Assembly: GCA_963851245.1 (NCBI GenBank) | Contig: CAWKOH010000002.1 | Span: 124,001-188,000 of the forward strand | Reading direction: 5' to 3' | DNA from: CAWKOH01 sp963851245 | GTDB taxonomy: Bacteria > Actinomycetota > Acidimicrobiia > Acidimicrobiales > Palsa-688 | Length of the DNA: 64,000 nucleotides | In this document: positions 25,281-33,307 of the stretch, piece after piece | Layout: every line of letters starts with the position of its first letter | Numbering within the stretch: position 1 is the first letter of the stretch | Program-made: the position numbers and the translations under genes | Notes under the pieces: model-generated | What the model was told of the DNA's origin: nothing | The model's database searches: none | What the model saw: only the letters and a program-made list of their open reading frames with translations

Positions 25281-26509
25281 CTTCGACCGCGCTTCTAACG
25301 GATCAGTACGAGCTGACGATGCTGGACGCCGCCCTGCAGGCCGGCACAGCCGGCCAGCGGGCCACCTTCGAGGTGTTCACCAGGCGCCTCCCCCCCGGTC
25401 GCCGCTATGGCGTCTTCGCTGGTTTGGAGCGGCTTCTGGACGCTTTGGACGCCTTCCGGTTCGGGTCCGCAGAGATGTCCTGGCTCCGGGAGCTGCATAT
25501 CCTCTCCGAAGATGCGCTGGCGTGGCTCGGGGCCTACCGGTTTGGTGGGGACATTCACGCCTATCTGGAAGGCGAGCTGTACACGGAAGGCTCCCCTGTT
25601 CTGACGGTGGAAGGTTCCTTCGGTGAGGCCGTTCTTCTCGAGACTCTCATCCTCTCTATCCTCAACCACGACTCCTCGGTCGCGGCGGCCGCGTCGATCA
25701 TCGCCGAGGCGGCGGGCCCGCGCCCGGTCATAGAGATGGGAAGCAGGCGCACCGATTCCGAGGCGGCCGTGGCGGCAGCCCGAGCCGCTTATCTGGCGGG
25801 CGTGGCGTCGACGTCGAACCTGGAGGCGGGCCGGCGCTATGGGGTTCCGACCGCGGGAACAGCTGCCCACTCCTTTGTCCTTCTCTTCCCGGACGAGAAG
25901 GCGGCCTTCGCGGCGCAGGTGGCTGCGTTCGGATCGGGTACCACCCTTCTGGTCGACACCTACGACCTCGACTCGGCGCTTCGGCTGGCGGTAGAAGCCG
26001 CCGGCCCTTCGCTGTCGGCCGTCCGTATCGATTCGGGTGACCTCGACGCCGAAGCCAGGCGGGCCCGAGCCATCCTGGACGCTCTGGGTGCCAGCGGCAC
26101 CAGGATAATCGTGACGGGTGACCTCACCGACGCGTCCATCGCCGCTCTGGCCGACAGCCCCGTGGACGGGTTCGGAGCCGGCACCAGTGTGGTCATGGGG
26201 CTGGGCCATCCGACCGCCGGGTTCATCTACAAGCTGGTATCGGTCGAGGACCGGGCCGTGGCCAAGCTTTCGCCGGGTAAGGCGACGACCGGGGGACGGA
26301 AGTGGGCGTGGCGGGTGCCCTCTCGCGGGGAGGAGGTGATATCGCTTTCGCCGGACGCCGTCTCGCCGGGCGGCCGGCCCCTGCAGAGCATCGTGGTCGA
26401 GGCCGGCCGGCGGCTGCCGGGGCCGGCCCTCGAGGAGGCCCGCGACTTTCACCGCCAGGCCCGAGCCGAGCTGCCGGCGGGGCGGTCGCTGAGGCTGGTC
26501 CGCCGCTAA
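25277..26509 (+). CDS. pncB: Nicotinate phosphoribosyltransferase
   Basis: Salvages nicotinate to NaMN for NAD synthesis. The 410-residue length fits the family, as do the N-terminal LLTDQYELTMLDAAL and the central IEMGSRRTDSEAAVAAARAA segment. RIDSGDLDAEARRAR and VMGLGHPTAGFIYKLV also match. The GTG start overlaps the gatD TGA. Why NAD salvage is coupled to peptidoglycan amidation is not evident from the sequence. Confidence 0.92.
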   Translation: MTSTALLTDQYELTMLDAALQAGTAGQRATFEVFTRRLPPGRRYGVFAGLERLLDALDAFRFGSAEMSWLRELHILSEDALAWLGAYRFGGDIHAYLEGELYTEGSPVLTVEGSFGEAVLLETLILSILNHDSSVAAAASIIAEAAGPRPVIEMGSRRTDSEAAVAAARAAYLAGVASTSNLEAGRRYGVPTAGTAAHSFVLLFPDEKAAFAAQVAAFGSGTTLLVDTYDLDSALRLAVEAAGPSLSAVRIDSGDLDAEARRARAILDALGASGTRIIVTGDLTDASIAALADSPVDGFGAGTSVVMGLGHPTAGFIYKLVSVEDRAVAKLSPGKATTGGRKWAWRVPSRGEEVISLSPDAVSPGGRPLQSIVVEAGRRLPGPALEEARDFHRQARAELPAGRSLRLVRR

Positions 26510-26609
26510 GTTCGCCAGTTATTCCTCGGCCACGGTGACGGCCGAAACCCCGCTCTCCGCCAGTTTGCCGAAGACGCCCACGCCAGCCTCCGGTCGATCC
26601 CTGCTGTCG

Positions 26610-27773
26610 TTATCCGGGCGCGGTGGTGCGTGCCTCCGGCACCGGCCGGGGCTCGACTGTCACCGGCTCGGGAACGGTACCTGAGATCTCATGGGCGGAG
26701 GTCCCGGCCGTCGACCCGATGGTGGCCACTTCCGTCTCGGAGGGCGGCGGAGGGCTGGCTACGGCTGGCTCGGCCCCGGTTGCCGGCGTTGCGCCGGGTG
26801 CGGTGGCAGGCGTTGCGCCGGGACCGGTATCCGGCGGCGGCGCAGGCGCCTGCGTCCGGGCCGCCGGCGCCCTCTTAGCGGCCGGCGCCCTCTTAGCGGC
26901 CGGCCTGGCCCCGGCGGAAGTCTTACTGGGCGGCGTTTTCCGCTTGGCAGTTCTGCGGGCGGGGGCCTTCCGGGAGGCTGCCCGTGCGGCGGCCATGGCC
27001 TCGGTCCGTTCCCAGAGCTTGATTCCGCCCAGTATTCCGGCCGTATTGTCCACGATGGTGACGCCCTCCGGGAGATCGGGACCGAGCCGAGCCGAGTTCC
27101 CCCCTCCGATGTAGCAGCGGTCGAAGAAAGTCAAGGCCCGAAGGACCTCGATCGCTCGCCTGACCCGCTTCGCCCATTTCTTGTTGCCCACCTTCCGCCG
27201 GGCGGCCTCGCCGAGGACCTCGTTGTAGTTTCCGCCTTTGGAGAGCGGAGTGTGGGAGAACTCGAAATGCGGCAGGAGGATGCCGTCGAGGAAGAAGGCG
27301 GTCCCGACTCCCGTGCCCAGGGTGACGACCACCTCGAACCCTTTGCCTTCGATGACGGCGGCCCCCTGGAGGTCGGCGTCGTTGGCCACCCTGGCGCGGC
27401 GGCCGGTTACTTCCTCCAGGGCCCCGGCCAGGTCGAAGCGGCTCCAGGCCCGGACCAGCTTGGGTTCAGGCCGCCCGGTTGGCCCCGATGCCGAGATGAA
27501 ATGGGGAGCCGAGAGGATCTGGCCGTCCCGGACCATGCCCGGGAATCCCGCAGATACCCGGTCGAAAGGGGGCAGCTGGCTGATCAGCCTCTGGATCTCG
27601 AGTACCAGCTTCTGGGGGGAAAGCGGGTATGGGGTGTCGACCCGGACCCGGTCGTGTTCCATCCGGCCCTCGGGATTCAGGACAGAAGCCTTTATACCTG
27701 TCCCCCCGATGTCGATTGCGAGCGTATTGAGCGACTTGGCTCTGGGTGCGCGGACGACCATGTGGGCAGACAC
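26610..27773 (-). CDS. ppgK: Polyphosphate glucokinase (ROK family) with long basic tail
   Basis: Phosphorylates glucose from polyphosphate or ATP. The phosphate-binding IDIGGTGIKASVL, the DADLQGAA segment and TLGTGVGTAFFLDG are clear, and the ROK core (about 255 residues) is complete. It is followed by ~130 extra residues: first Lys/Ala/Arg repeats (PAAKRAPAAKRAPAARTQ) resembling histone H1 or HupB tails, then a Pro/Ala/Thr-rich region. The start is ATG 27773 or the in-frame ATG 27761. Repeated 18-bp units near 26868-26904 encode the KRAPAA copies. The tail is outside the normal family length and may bind polyphosphate or nucleic acid (inference). Confidence 0.88.
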   Translation of the reverse strand: MSAHMVVRAPRAKSLNTLAIDIGGTGIKASVLNPEGRMEHDRVRVDTPYPLSPQKLVLEIQRLISQLPPFDRVSAGFPGMVRDGQILSAPHFISASGPTGRPEPKLVRAWSRFDLAGALEEVTGRRARVANDADLQGAAVIEGKGFEVVVTLGTGVGTAFFLDGILLPHFEFSHTPLSKGGNYNEVLGEAARRKVGNKKWAKRVRRAIEVLRALTFFDRCYIGGGNSARLGPDLPEGVTIVDNTAGILGGIKLWERTEAMAAARAASRKAPARRTAKRKTPPSKTSAGARPAAKRAPAAKRAPAARTQAPAPPPDTGPGATPATAPGATPATGAEPAVASPPPPSETEVATIGSTAGTSAHEISGTVPEPVTVEPRPVPEARTTAPG

Positions 27774-27882
27774 TATGCCGCTGGAAGAGGCCTAACCTAC
27801 TAAGCCCTCGACGTTAACCCGCCGAAGGGTAGAGAATGGTGTTGCCTATGGGATACGGCAGGCCTGTCAGGAGGGAGGTGCC

Positions 27883-28242
27883 ATGAGCACGCGAGACGAC
27901 GCGAGGCTCACCGCGCAAGAGCGTGCCGCTTTCGCCGGCCTCGAGGCGGCAGCGGCGGCGGATGACCCTCAGCTGGCCAAGCGGCTCAGAGGCTCGAACG
28001 GTGTCTGGATCAGATCGGTCCTGACCCGCACCACCCGAATCGCGGCCGCGGGCTCGCACCGTCTCCTCAACCTCGGCTGGTGGGGAATCCCGATCGCACT
28101 GGTTGGACTGCTCCTCGTGGTCGTGAGCATGAGCGCGGGCCTGCTCCTAGGGGTGGTCGGGGCGGTGATCTCGACCTTCGGGCTCTATCTGATCGCCCAG
28201 GCCATCCGGGACCGGCGGGCGCCCGACTCCGACTCCGACTAA
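27883..28242 (+). CDS. DUF3040 small membrane protein
   Basis: A 119-residue protein with the DUF3040 layout. A charged N-terminus (RLTAQERAAFAGLEAAAAADDPQLAKRL) is followed by two membrane helices (WGIPIALVGLLLVVVSMSAG and the helix ending in STFGLYLIAQAI). The domain is characteristic of actinobacteria; its function is unknown. A strong GGGAGG ribosome-binding site precedes the ATG. Confidence 0.85.
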   Translation: MSTRDDARLTAQERAAFAGLEAAAAADDPQLAKRLRGSNGVWIRSVLTRTTRIAAAGSHRLLNLGWWGIPIALVGLLLVVVSMSAGLLLGVVGAVISTFGLYLIAQAIRDRRAPDSDSD

Positions 28243-28376
28243 CCGGAAGCTCCTTCGACTGGCCCGGCGCGCCTGGAGCCGGACTAGCCGACCCGCCCGA
28301 ACGGACTCGGCGAGAATGCGAGCCTTGGCGCCTGGCGGCCACCTCGAATTTCGGCGATCCTGGTTCGGATGTTCGA

Positions 28377-30398
28377 GTGCTGATATCGGGGGAGAGCCCC
28401 GCCCCTGGCGTCACCACCGCCGCGGCCGGAAGGGTTGACAGCTCCCCAGGAGCATGGTGGAAGCGCCCTCTCTTCGGCGTCGGTATTCCCCTCATGGTGG
28501 GACTGGTGCACGTGGCTCTCGTGGCCCCGCACTACTTCGTCGGATCCTTCGACGACGACGCCAATTACATTCTCACCGCCAAGGCCCTGCTCGCCGGTGA
28601 GGGTCTGACCGGGCATATCACCAGCGGTGCCGTCGTCGCCGGCCTGTACCCGCCCGGTTACAGCGCTCTGATCGCCCCGCTCGTCTGGCTTTGGCCCCAC
28701 TCCTTCCTGCCACTGCGGCTGCTGTCGATCGTCTGCTACGGCCTCGTTTTCGTCCTCACCTGGATATACCTGGGACGGCGCCGGGTTGGTGAGGGGATCC
28801 GGGTAGCGACGCTCGGCCTTCTGGCTCTCGGGCCTACTTTTGCCACCTTCGGAAGCATGGTGATGGCCGAGGCTCCGTTCCTGGTGGCGTTCCTCGTACT
28901 CCTGATCCTCGTCGACCGCTGGGACCTCGAATCGAGGCTTTGGACCCGCAACGGAGTGGCCGTGGTCCTCGTTTCAGGCGCCCTCGTCTGGCTGAAGGAA
29001 GCGGGGATCGGAGTCGTGGCCGGATTGGTCCTGTGGCTCCTGCTGAAACCGCAGGGACCGGACCGGGTCAACCGGATCAAGCGACCGCTGGCCGTGGGTT
29101 TGGGCGTGGCCGCCCTGCTGTTACCGGTCGTTGTGGCCCGCCTGTCCGCAGGGATCCCCCTCACGGGCTCTAGGTATTCCACCGAGCTGGGTGGCTACTA
29201 CCGGGGCAACCTCATCCACCGGGTCCTGTACGTACTGCCCCATTCAGGTTGGCACCTGCTGGTGACGGCCATCCCGGCGACGCTCATCCCATACCTCTCT
29301 CCCCTCCCGATCGCAGGCAGCGACGTGGATGTCTGGCAGGCCCTATCCGTACTGACAACCCTGTTGATCCTGCTGGGCGCGGTGGTCTGGTACCGGCGCT
29401 ACCGCGACGCCGCCTTGGCCATAGTCCCCATTTATCTCCTCGAGACCGTGTTCTGGCCCGAGGTGAACGAGCGGAGGGTGATCCTGGTCCTGCCCGTCCT
29501 GGCTGCCTGGTGGGTCGTAGGGGCGGCGGCGATCTGGCGGGCAATCCGGGCCTGGAGCACCCGGCCCGGGCTGCGCCTCGGCGCCAGGGTGACTGCGTCC
29601 GTCCTGGTTCTGGCCGTCGTGGTCGTGCCCCTGGCGGCGCAGATGCCGAGGGACTATCTGTTCAAGCTCGGACAGACCAGCTCGCAGCCCCAGGGGTCGC
29701 GCTACGCCGACATGCTGTCGAGTCTCGGCGTTCCCTCGGATGTGGTGGAAACGGACTATCTGTCGACCACGGCCCTCTTCACCGGGCACCGGACGGCGTG
29801 GTCGGCCATCCTCCCCCCGAACGCCTGCAACCTCACGGGGCTGAAGAACGGGATAGCGGTGGACAACGCCGCCTTCGCCCTCCTGGGGGACGTCAACAAG
29901 CCCGGGGTCCTGGATAGCCCGTGCCTCTTCGCCTATCTGTCGAAGAGCCCTTCTTCTGCGGTCCGCCTGCTGACGACGAGCCGGGACAGCGCGACCGTAT
30001 GGGAGCTCGTCGGTCCGGGGACCGGCCATCCCGATCTGAGCGATCTGACCGCCGGCGTCAACGCGGCCGCTTCCTCCGCCGCTGGATTACAGGTCGTCCA
30101 GTGGGACTGGGGCGAGTCGAAAGTCGTGGACCAGGTGAGCCTGGGGGAGGCCCGGTTGAGCAACGGGACCACCACTGCTGTCGAGGTACAGCTGCTCCAG
30201 CCCGACGGCACGTGGACGGTCGTAGCGAAGGCGTCTGCGCCTGTGGGCGACGGTAAGGGAGCGGCGCCGTACCTGCTGGCGACGTTCCCGAGGGGCCAGA
30301 TGGCAACCGCAATGAGAGTGGTTGTGTCCGGGACGGGTTCCCTGGGCCCGTACGACGTCCAGGACGCCCACGCGCTGGGTCAGGCGTCGACGCGCTAA
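28377..30398 (+). CDS. Polytopic GT-C-type glycosyltransferase with C-terminal discoidin-like domain
   Basis: About 673 residues. The N-terminal ~430 residues contain roughly ten membrane helices and an early acidic loop (FDDDANYILTAKALLAGEG) like the catalytic DD motif of ArnT/PMT-type lipid-linked-sugar transferases. The C-terminal ~240 residues are extracytoplasmic and end in a beta-rich segment (LQVVQWDWGESKVVDQVSL...VEVQLLQPDGTW) resembling F5/8-type carbohydrate-binding modules. The start taken is GTG 28377. Donor and acceptor are unknown; cell-envelope glycosylation is inferred. Confidence 0.7.
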   Translation: MLISGESPAPGVTTAAAGRVDSSPGAWWKRPLFGVGIPLMVGLVHVALVAPHYFVGSFDDDANYILTAKALLAGEGLTGHITSGAVVAGLYPPGYSALIAPLVWLWPHSFLPLRLLSIVCYGLVFVLTWIYLGRRRVGEGIRVATLGLLALGPTFATFGSMVMAEAPFLVAFLVLLILVDRWDLESRLWTRNGVAVVLVSGALVWLKEAGIGVVAGLVLWLLLKPQGPDRVNRIKRPLAVGLGVAALLLPVVVARLSAGIPLTGSRYSTELGGYYRGNLIHRVLYVLPHSGWHLLVTAIPATLIPYLSPLPIAGSDVDVWQALSVLTTLLILLGAVVWYRRYRDAALAIVPIYLLETVFWPEVNERRVILVLPVLAAWWVVGAAAIWRAIRAWSTRPGLRLGARVTASVLVLAVVVVPLAAQMPRDYLFKLGQTSSQPQGSRYADMLSSLGVPSDVVETDYLSTTALFTGHRTAWSAILPPNACNLTGLKNGIAVDNAAFALLGDVNKPGVLDSPCLFAYLSKSPSSAVRLLTTSRDSATVWELVGPGTGHPDLSDLTAGVNAAASSAAGLQVVQWDWGESKVVDQVSLGEARLSNGTTTAVEVQLLQPDGTWTVVAKASAPVGDGKGAAPYLLATFPRGQMATAMRVVVSGTGSLGPYDVQDAHALGQASTR

Positions 30399-30456
30399 GC
30401 GTCGCGCTCGGAGTAGCCCGGTGCGCCCTCGGGCGGCCATTAGTCTCGTTTGACCG

Positions 30457-31731
30457 ATGATCGACACCAGACTCCTGCTCGACGACTTCGACGAGACTTC
30501 CCGCCGGCTCGGGCGCAAGGGGGTCGATCCGTCGTTGCCTGCCGAGGGCCGCCGCTTGGCTCTCCTGCGACGGGCGCAGGTCCAGCAGGTCGACTCCCTC
30601 CGGCAGAGGAGCAAGGCGGGGAGCCGGCGGGTCGGGGAGCTCTTGCGCGAGGGAAACAAAGGGTCGGCCGAGGCGGCCCGTCGAGAGATGCTGGTGGTCA
30701 ACGAAGAACTGGAGCGCCTCGAGGGCGAACTGCGCGGGACAGAGGCCGACCTGGAAGACGTGGTTCTGCGTATACCGAACCTTCCGGGCGACGACGTCCC
30801 GGACGGGAAGACCGAGGACGACAACGTTGTCCTGCGGACGCACGGCTACGACCCGGCCGACTATGCGGGCCGGACTTGGGAGCCGCACTGGGATGTGGCC
30901 GAGCGGCTCGGCATATTCGACAGCGAGCGGGCCGCCAAGCTCAGCGGAGCTATGTTCTCGGTCCTGCGCGGCGATGGGTCCCGCCTGCTGCGCGCCCTGG
31001 CTTCCCTCGCTCTGGACATCCATCGCGACGACTACGAAGAGGTGATGCCGCCTCACCTGGTGCGCACGGAGGTGATCAGTCGGACCGGTCACCTGACCAA
31101 GTTCGACACCCAGGCGTACCGGGTGCGCGACGACGACCTCTGGCTCATTCCAACCGCGGAGGTGCCGCTGATGGGCCTCCACCAGGGCGAGATCCTGGCC
31201 GAGGCCGACCTGCCCCGTCGCTACATGGCCTACACGGTGTGCTGGCGCCGGGAAGCGGGTGCGGCGGGAAAGGACACCCGCGGCATGCAACGCGTGCACG
31301 AGTTCCACAAGGTCGAGTTGGTCAAGCTGTGCCGGCCCGAAGACGGGGAGATGGAGTTCGCCAGCCTGGTAGCCGACGCCGAGAAGCCCCTCAGAATGCT
31401 CGGTCTCCCGTACCGGGTCGTGGAGCTGTGCGCCGGAGACCTGACCTTCTCCGCCGCCAAGGTCTACGACCTGGAGGTGTACTCCCCCGGAGTGGACCGG
31501 TGGCTCGAAGTGTCCTCGATAAGTCTGGTGACCGACTTTCAGGCCCGACGGGGCCAGATTCGCTTCCGCCGGGAGGGAGGCGCAAGCGAACCGGTGTACT
31601 CACTCAACGGTTCAGGGCTGGCCACCCCCCGGGTGTGGGCGGCCATCATCGAGCACGGGCAGCAACGGGACGGAACCGTGAAGCTGCCGGATGCGCTCGT
31701 GCCGTACATGGGTCGCGAGTTCATCCACTAG
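30457..31731 (+). CDS. serS: Seryl-tRNA synthetase
   Basis: Class II synthetase of 424 residues. The N-terminal coiled-coil arm (residues ~27-100) precedes motif 1 (YEEVMPPHLV), motif 2 (RREAGAAGKDTRGMQRVHEFHKVELV) and motif 3 (NGSGLATPRVWAAIIEHGQ). All are intact. ATG 30457. Likely monocistronic or the head of the serS-CBS pair. Confidence 0.96.
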   Translation: MIDTRLLLDDFDETSRRLGRKGVDPSLPAEGRRLALLRRAQVQQVDSLRQRSKAGSRRVGELLREGNKGSAEAARREMLVVNEELERLEGELRGTEADLEDVVLRIPNLPGDDVPDGKTEDDNVVLRTHGYDPADYAGRTWEPHWDVAERLGIFDSERAAKLSGAMFSVLRGDGSRLLRALASLALDIHRDDYEEVMPPHLVRTEVISRTGHLTKFDTQAYRVRDDDLWLIPTAEVPLMGLHQGEILAEADLPRRYMAYTVCWRREAGAAGKDTRGMQRVHEFHKVELVKLCRPEDGEMEFASLVADAEKPLRMLGLPYRVVELCAGDLTFSAAKVYDLEVYSPGVDRWLEVSSISLVTDFQARRGQIRFRREGGASEPVYSLNGSGLATPRVWAAIIEHGQQRDGTVKLPDALVPYMGREFIH

Positions 31732-31792
31732 CCGGCCCGGCGGGGGCAAAATGTCCCCAGCGTTGCGCCTGGACGGCTGAAGGGAGGGTCCG

Positions 31793-32230
31793 ATGAAGGT
31801 CGCCGACATCGAAGGGGTGCGCAAGACGGTTGTGAGCGTGCCGTCCTCCAGTCGTCTGGGGGAAGTGGCCCGGACCATGCGGATGGCAGATATCGGGGCA
31901 GCAGTCGTTTCGTCCGGCGCCGATCGCTTCGCCGGCATAATCACCGAGCGCGACATCGTTCATGCCATTGGGTTGGGCGGCCCGGCGGCGGCGAATCTCA
32001 CGGCAGGGGAGGCTATGACGTCCCCGGTGCCGACCTGCTCCCCCACCGACTTCGTCCCCGACGTCATGCACCGGATGCTTTCCCACCGCATCCGCCATCT
32101 GGCTCTGCTAGAAGAGGGCCGGGTGGTCGGCATGGTCAGCACTGGTGACGTCATGAAAGCCTTGCTGGACCGGATGGAGATGGAGGCCAACGTCCTCCGG
32201 GACATGTACCTGACCGCTCGAAGCCGATAA
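31793..32230 (+). CDS. Tandem CBS-domain protein
   Basis: A 145-residue protein made of two CBS motifs (residues ~10-65 and ~75-135), with GIITERDIVHAI and GMVSTGDVMKALLDRM marking the second strand-helix of each. Such proteins sense adenosine nucleotides. A good ribosome-binding site (GGGAGGG) precedes ATG 31793. Partner unknown. Confidence 0.88.
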   Translation: MKVADIEGVRKTVVSVPSSSRLGEVARTMRMADIGAAVVSSGADRFAGIITERDIVHAIGLGGPAAANLTAGEAMTSPVPTCSPTDFVPDVMHRMLSHRIRHLALLEEGRVVGMVSTGDVMKALLDRMEMEANVLRDMYLTARSR

Positions 32231-32252
32231 TCAGGCCGGGGGCAGCCGGCGG

Positions 32253-33248
32253 TTGGATACAACTTCGCAAGATCTGGCTTTCGCGGCCGGTGCCATCGTC
32301 AGCTTGGGTACGAGCACCGTCCTGGTGTCGCGTATCGAAAGGGTGGCGGAACGGCTCGGGTTCTCCGAGGCCCTGCTCGGCATAGTGGCGGCTCTGGCTG
32401 CGGACGCGCCCGAGATCACGTCGTCCGTATCGGCGATCGCCGGACACCAGGCCCTGGTCGGCGCGGGCGTCATCCTGGGTTCTTGCGTCTTCAATCTGGC
32501 CGCCCTGGGCCTGGGCGCGGTGGTCGCCGGCTTCATACCACTCCACCGACGAGTCATCGTCCTCGGAGGCACCGTTTGCACCTGGGTGTCGTTGACCGCC
32601 CTGGGGGCCGCCACCGATGCTGTGAGCCCCGCGGTGGCTCTCAGTGCCGCTTTGGTCGTGCTGGCGGTATACGTCCTGGTGTCCGGAACAGCCCATGCCG
32701 GGCTGCGATGGATGCCCGCGCCCACCCGGGACTGGCTGGTCTCGGCAGTGACAGAAGAGGAAGACGAGCTGAGCGAGGTCATCCGGCCCAAGCCCGGGGG
32801 CCCTGCGGACGCAGCCGTCGCCGGGATAGCACTCCTGATAGTGGTAGGGGCGAGCGTCGTGATGGAGAGAGCCGCCTCATCGATAGGGCACCGACTCGGG
32901 ATTCCCGAGATCGTGACCGGGGCGCTGGTGCTCGCCGGTGTCACCAGCATCCCCAACGCGGTCGCGTCCACGTACCTGGCCCGCAAGGGCCGGGGGGCGG
33001 CCGCTATGAGCACGGCCTTCAACAGCAACAACTTCAATATCGTCATCGGGTTGCTCCTCCCCGCTGCCATCGTGGGCTTGGGCGGTTCTCATCAATCGGT
33101 CCTGGTGGCCGCCTGGTGCCTCGCCATGACCGTCCTGACCCTGGGGGTGGCCTACCGAGCCAGGGGCCTGCGGAGGGGAGCCGGACTTGTCATCACGCTG
33201 TCTTATGCCGCCTTCGTCCTGGCTGTCGTGGCGATTGGCAGAAGCTGA
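32253..33248 (+). CDS. CaCA-family sodium/calcium-type exchanger
   Basis: A 331-residue membrane protein with about ten helices and two alpha repeats: LAADAPEITSSVSAI...GSCVFNLAALG and VTSIPNAVASTYLARKG...AFNSNNFNIVIG. The acidic residue normally in each repeat appears as Glu in the first, but is Asn (SIPNAV) in the second, so the ion specificity may differ from classical Ca2+ exchangers. The start is TTG 32253 with a weak RBS; it lies 22 bp after the CBS gene. Confidence 0.82.
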   Translation: MDTTSQDLAFAAGAIVSLGTSTVLVSRIERVAERLGFSEALLGIVAALAADAPEITSSVSAIAGHQALVGAGVILGSCVFNLAALGLGAVVAGFIPLHRRVIVLGGTVCTWVSLTALGAATDAVSPAVALSAALVVLAVYVLVSGTAHAGLRWMPAPTRDWLVSAVTEEEDELSEVIRPKPGGPADAAVAGIALLIVVGASVVMERAASSIGHRLGIPEIVTGALVLAGVTSIPNAVASTYLARKGRGAAAMSTAFNSNNFNIVIGLLLPAAIVGLGGSHQSVLVAAWCLAMTVLTLGVAYRARGLRRGAGLVITLSYAAFVLAVVAIGRS

Positions 33249-33307
33249 CCTCGGGCCGTCACCTCCGTGCGGAACATCAGGATCCCCGATGACGGTACTT
33301 TGAGCAG

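Noticed and set aside
26523..26609. C-terminal end of another minus-strand enzyme after ppgK
   Set aside because: The stretch reads as GVGVFGKLAESGVSAVTVAEE in one frame, which looks coding, but it has no start or recognisable domain. It could be a frame-shifted continuation of the ppgK tail; not enough to call.
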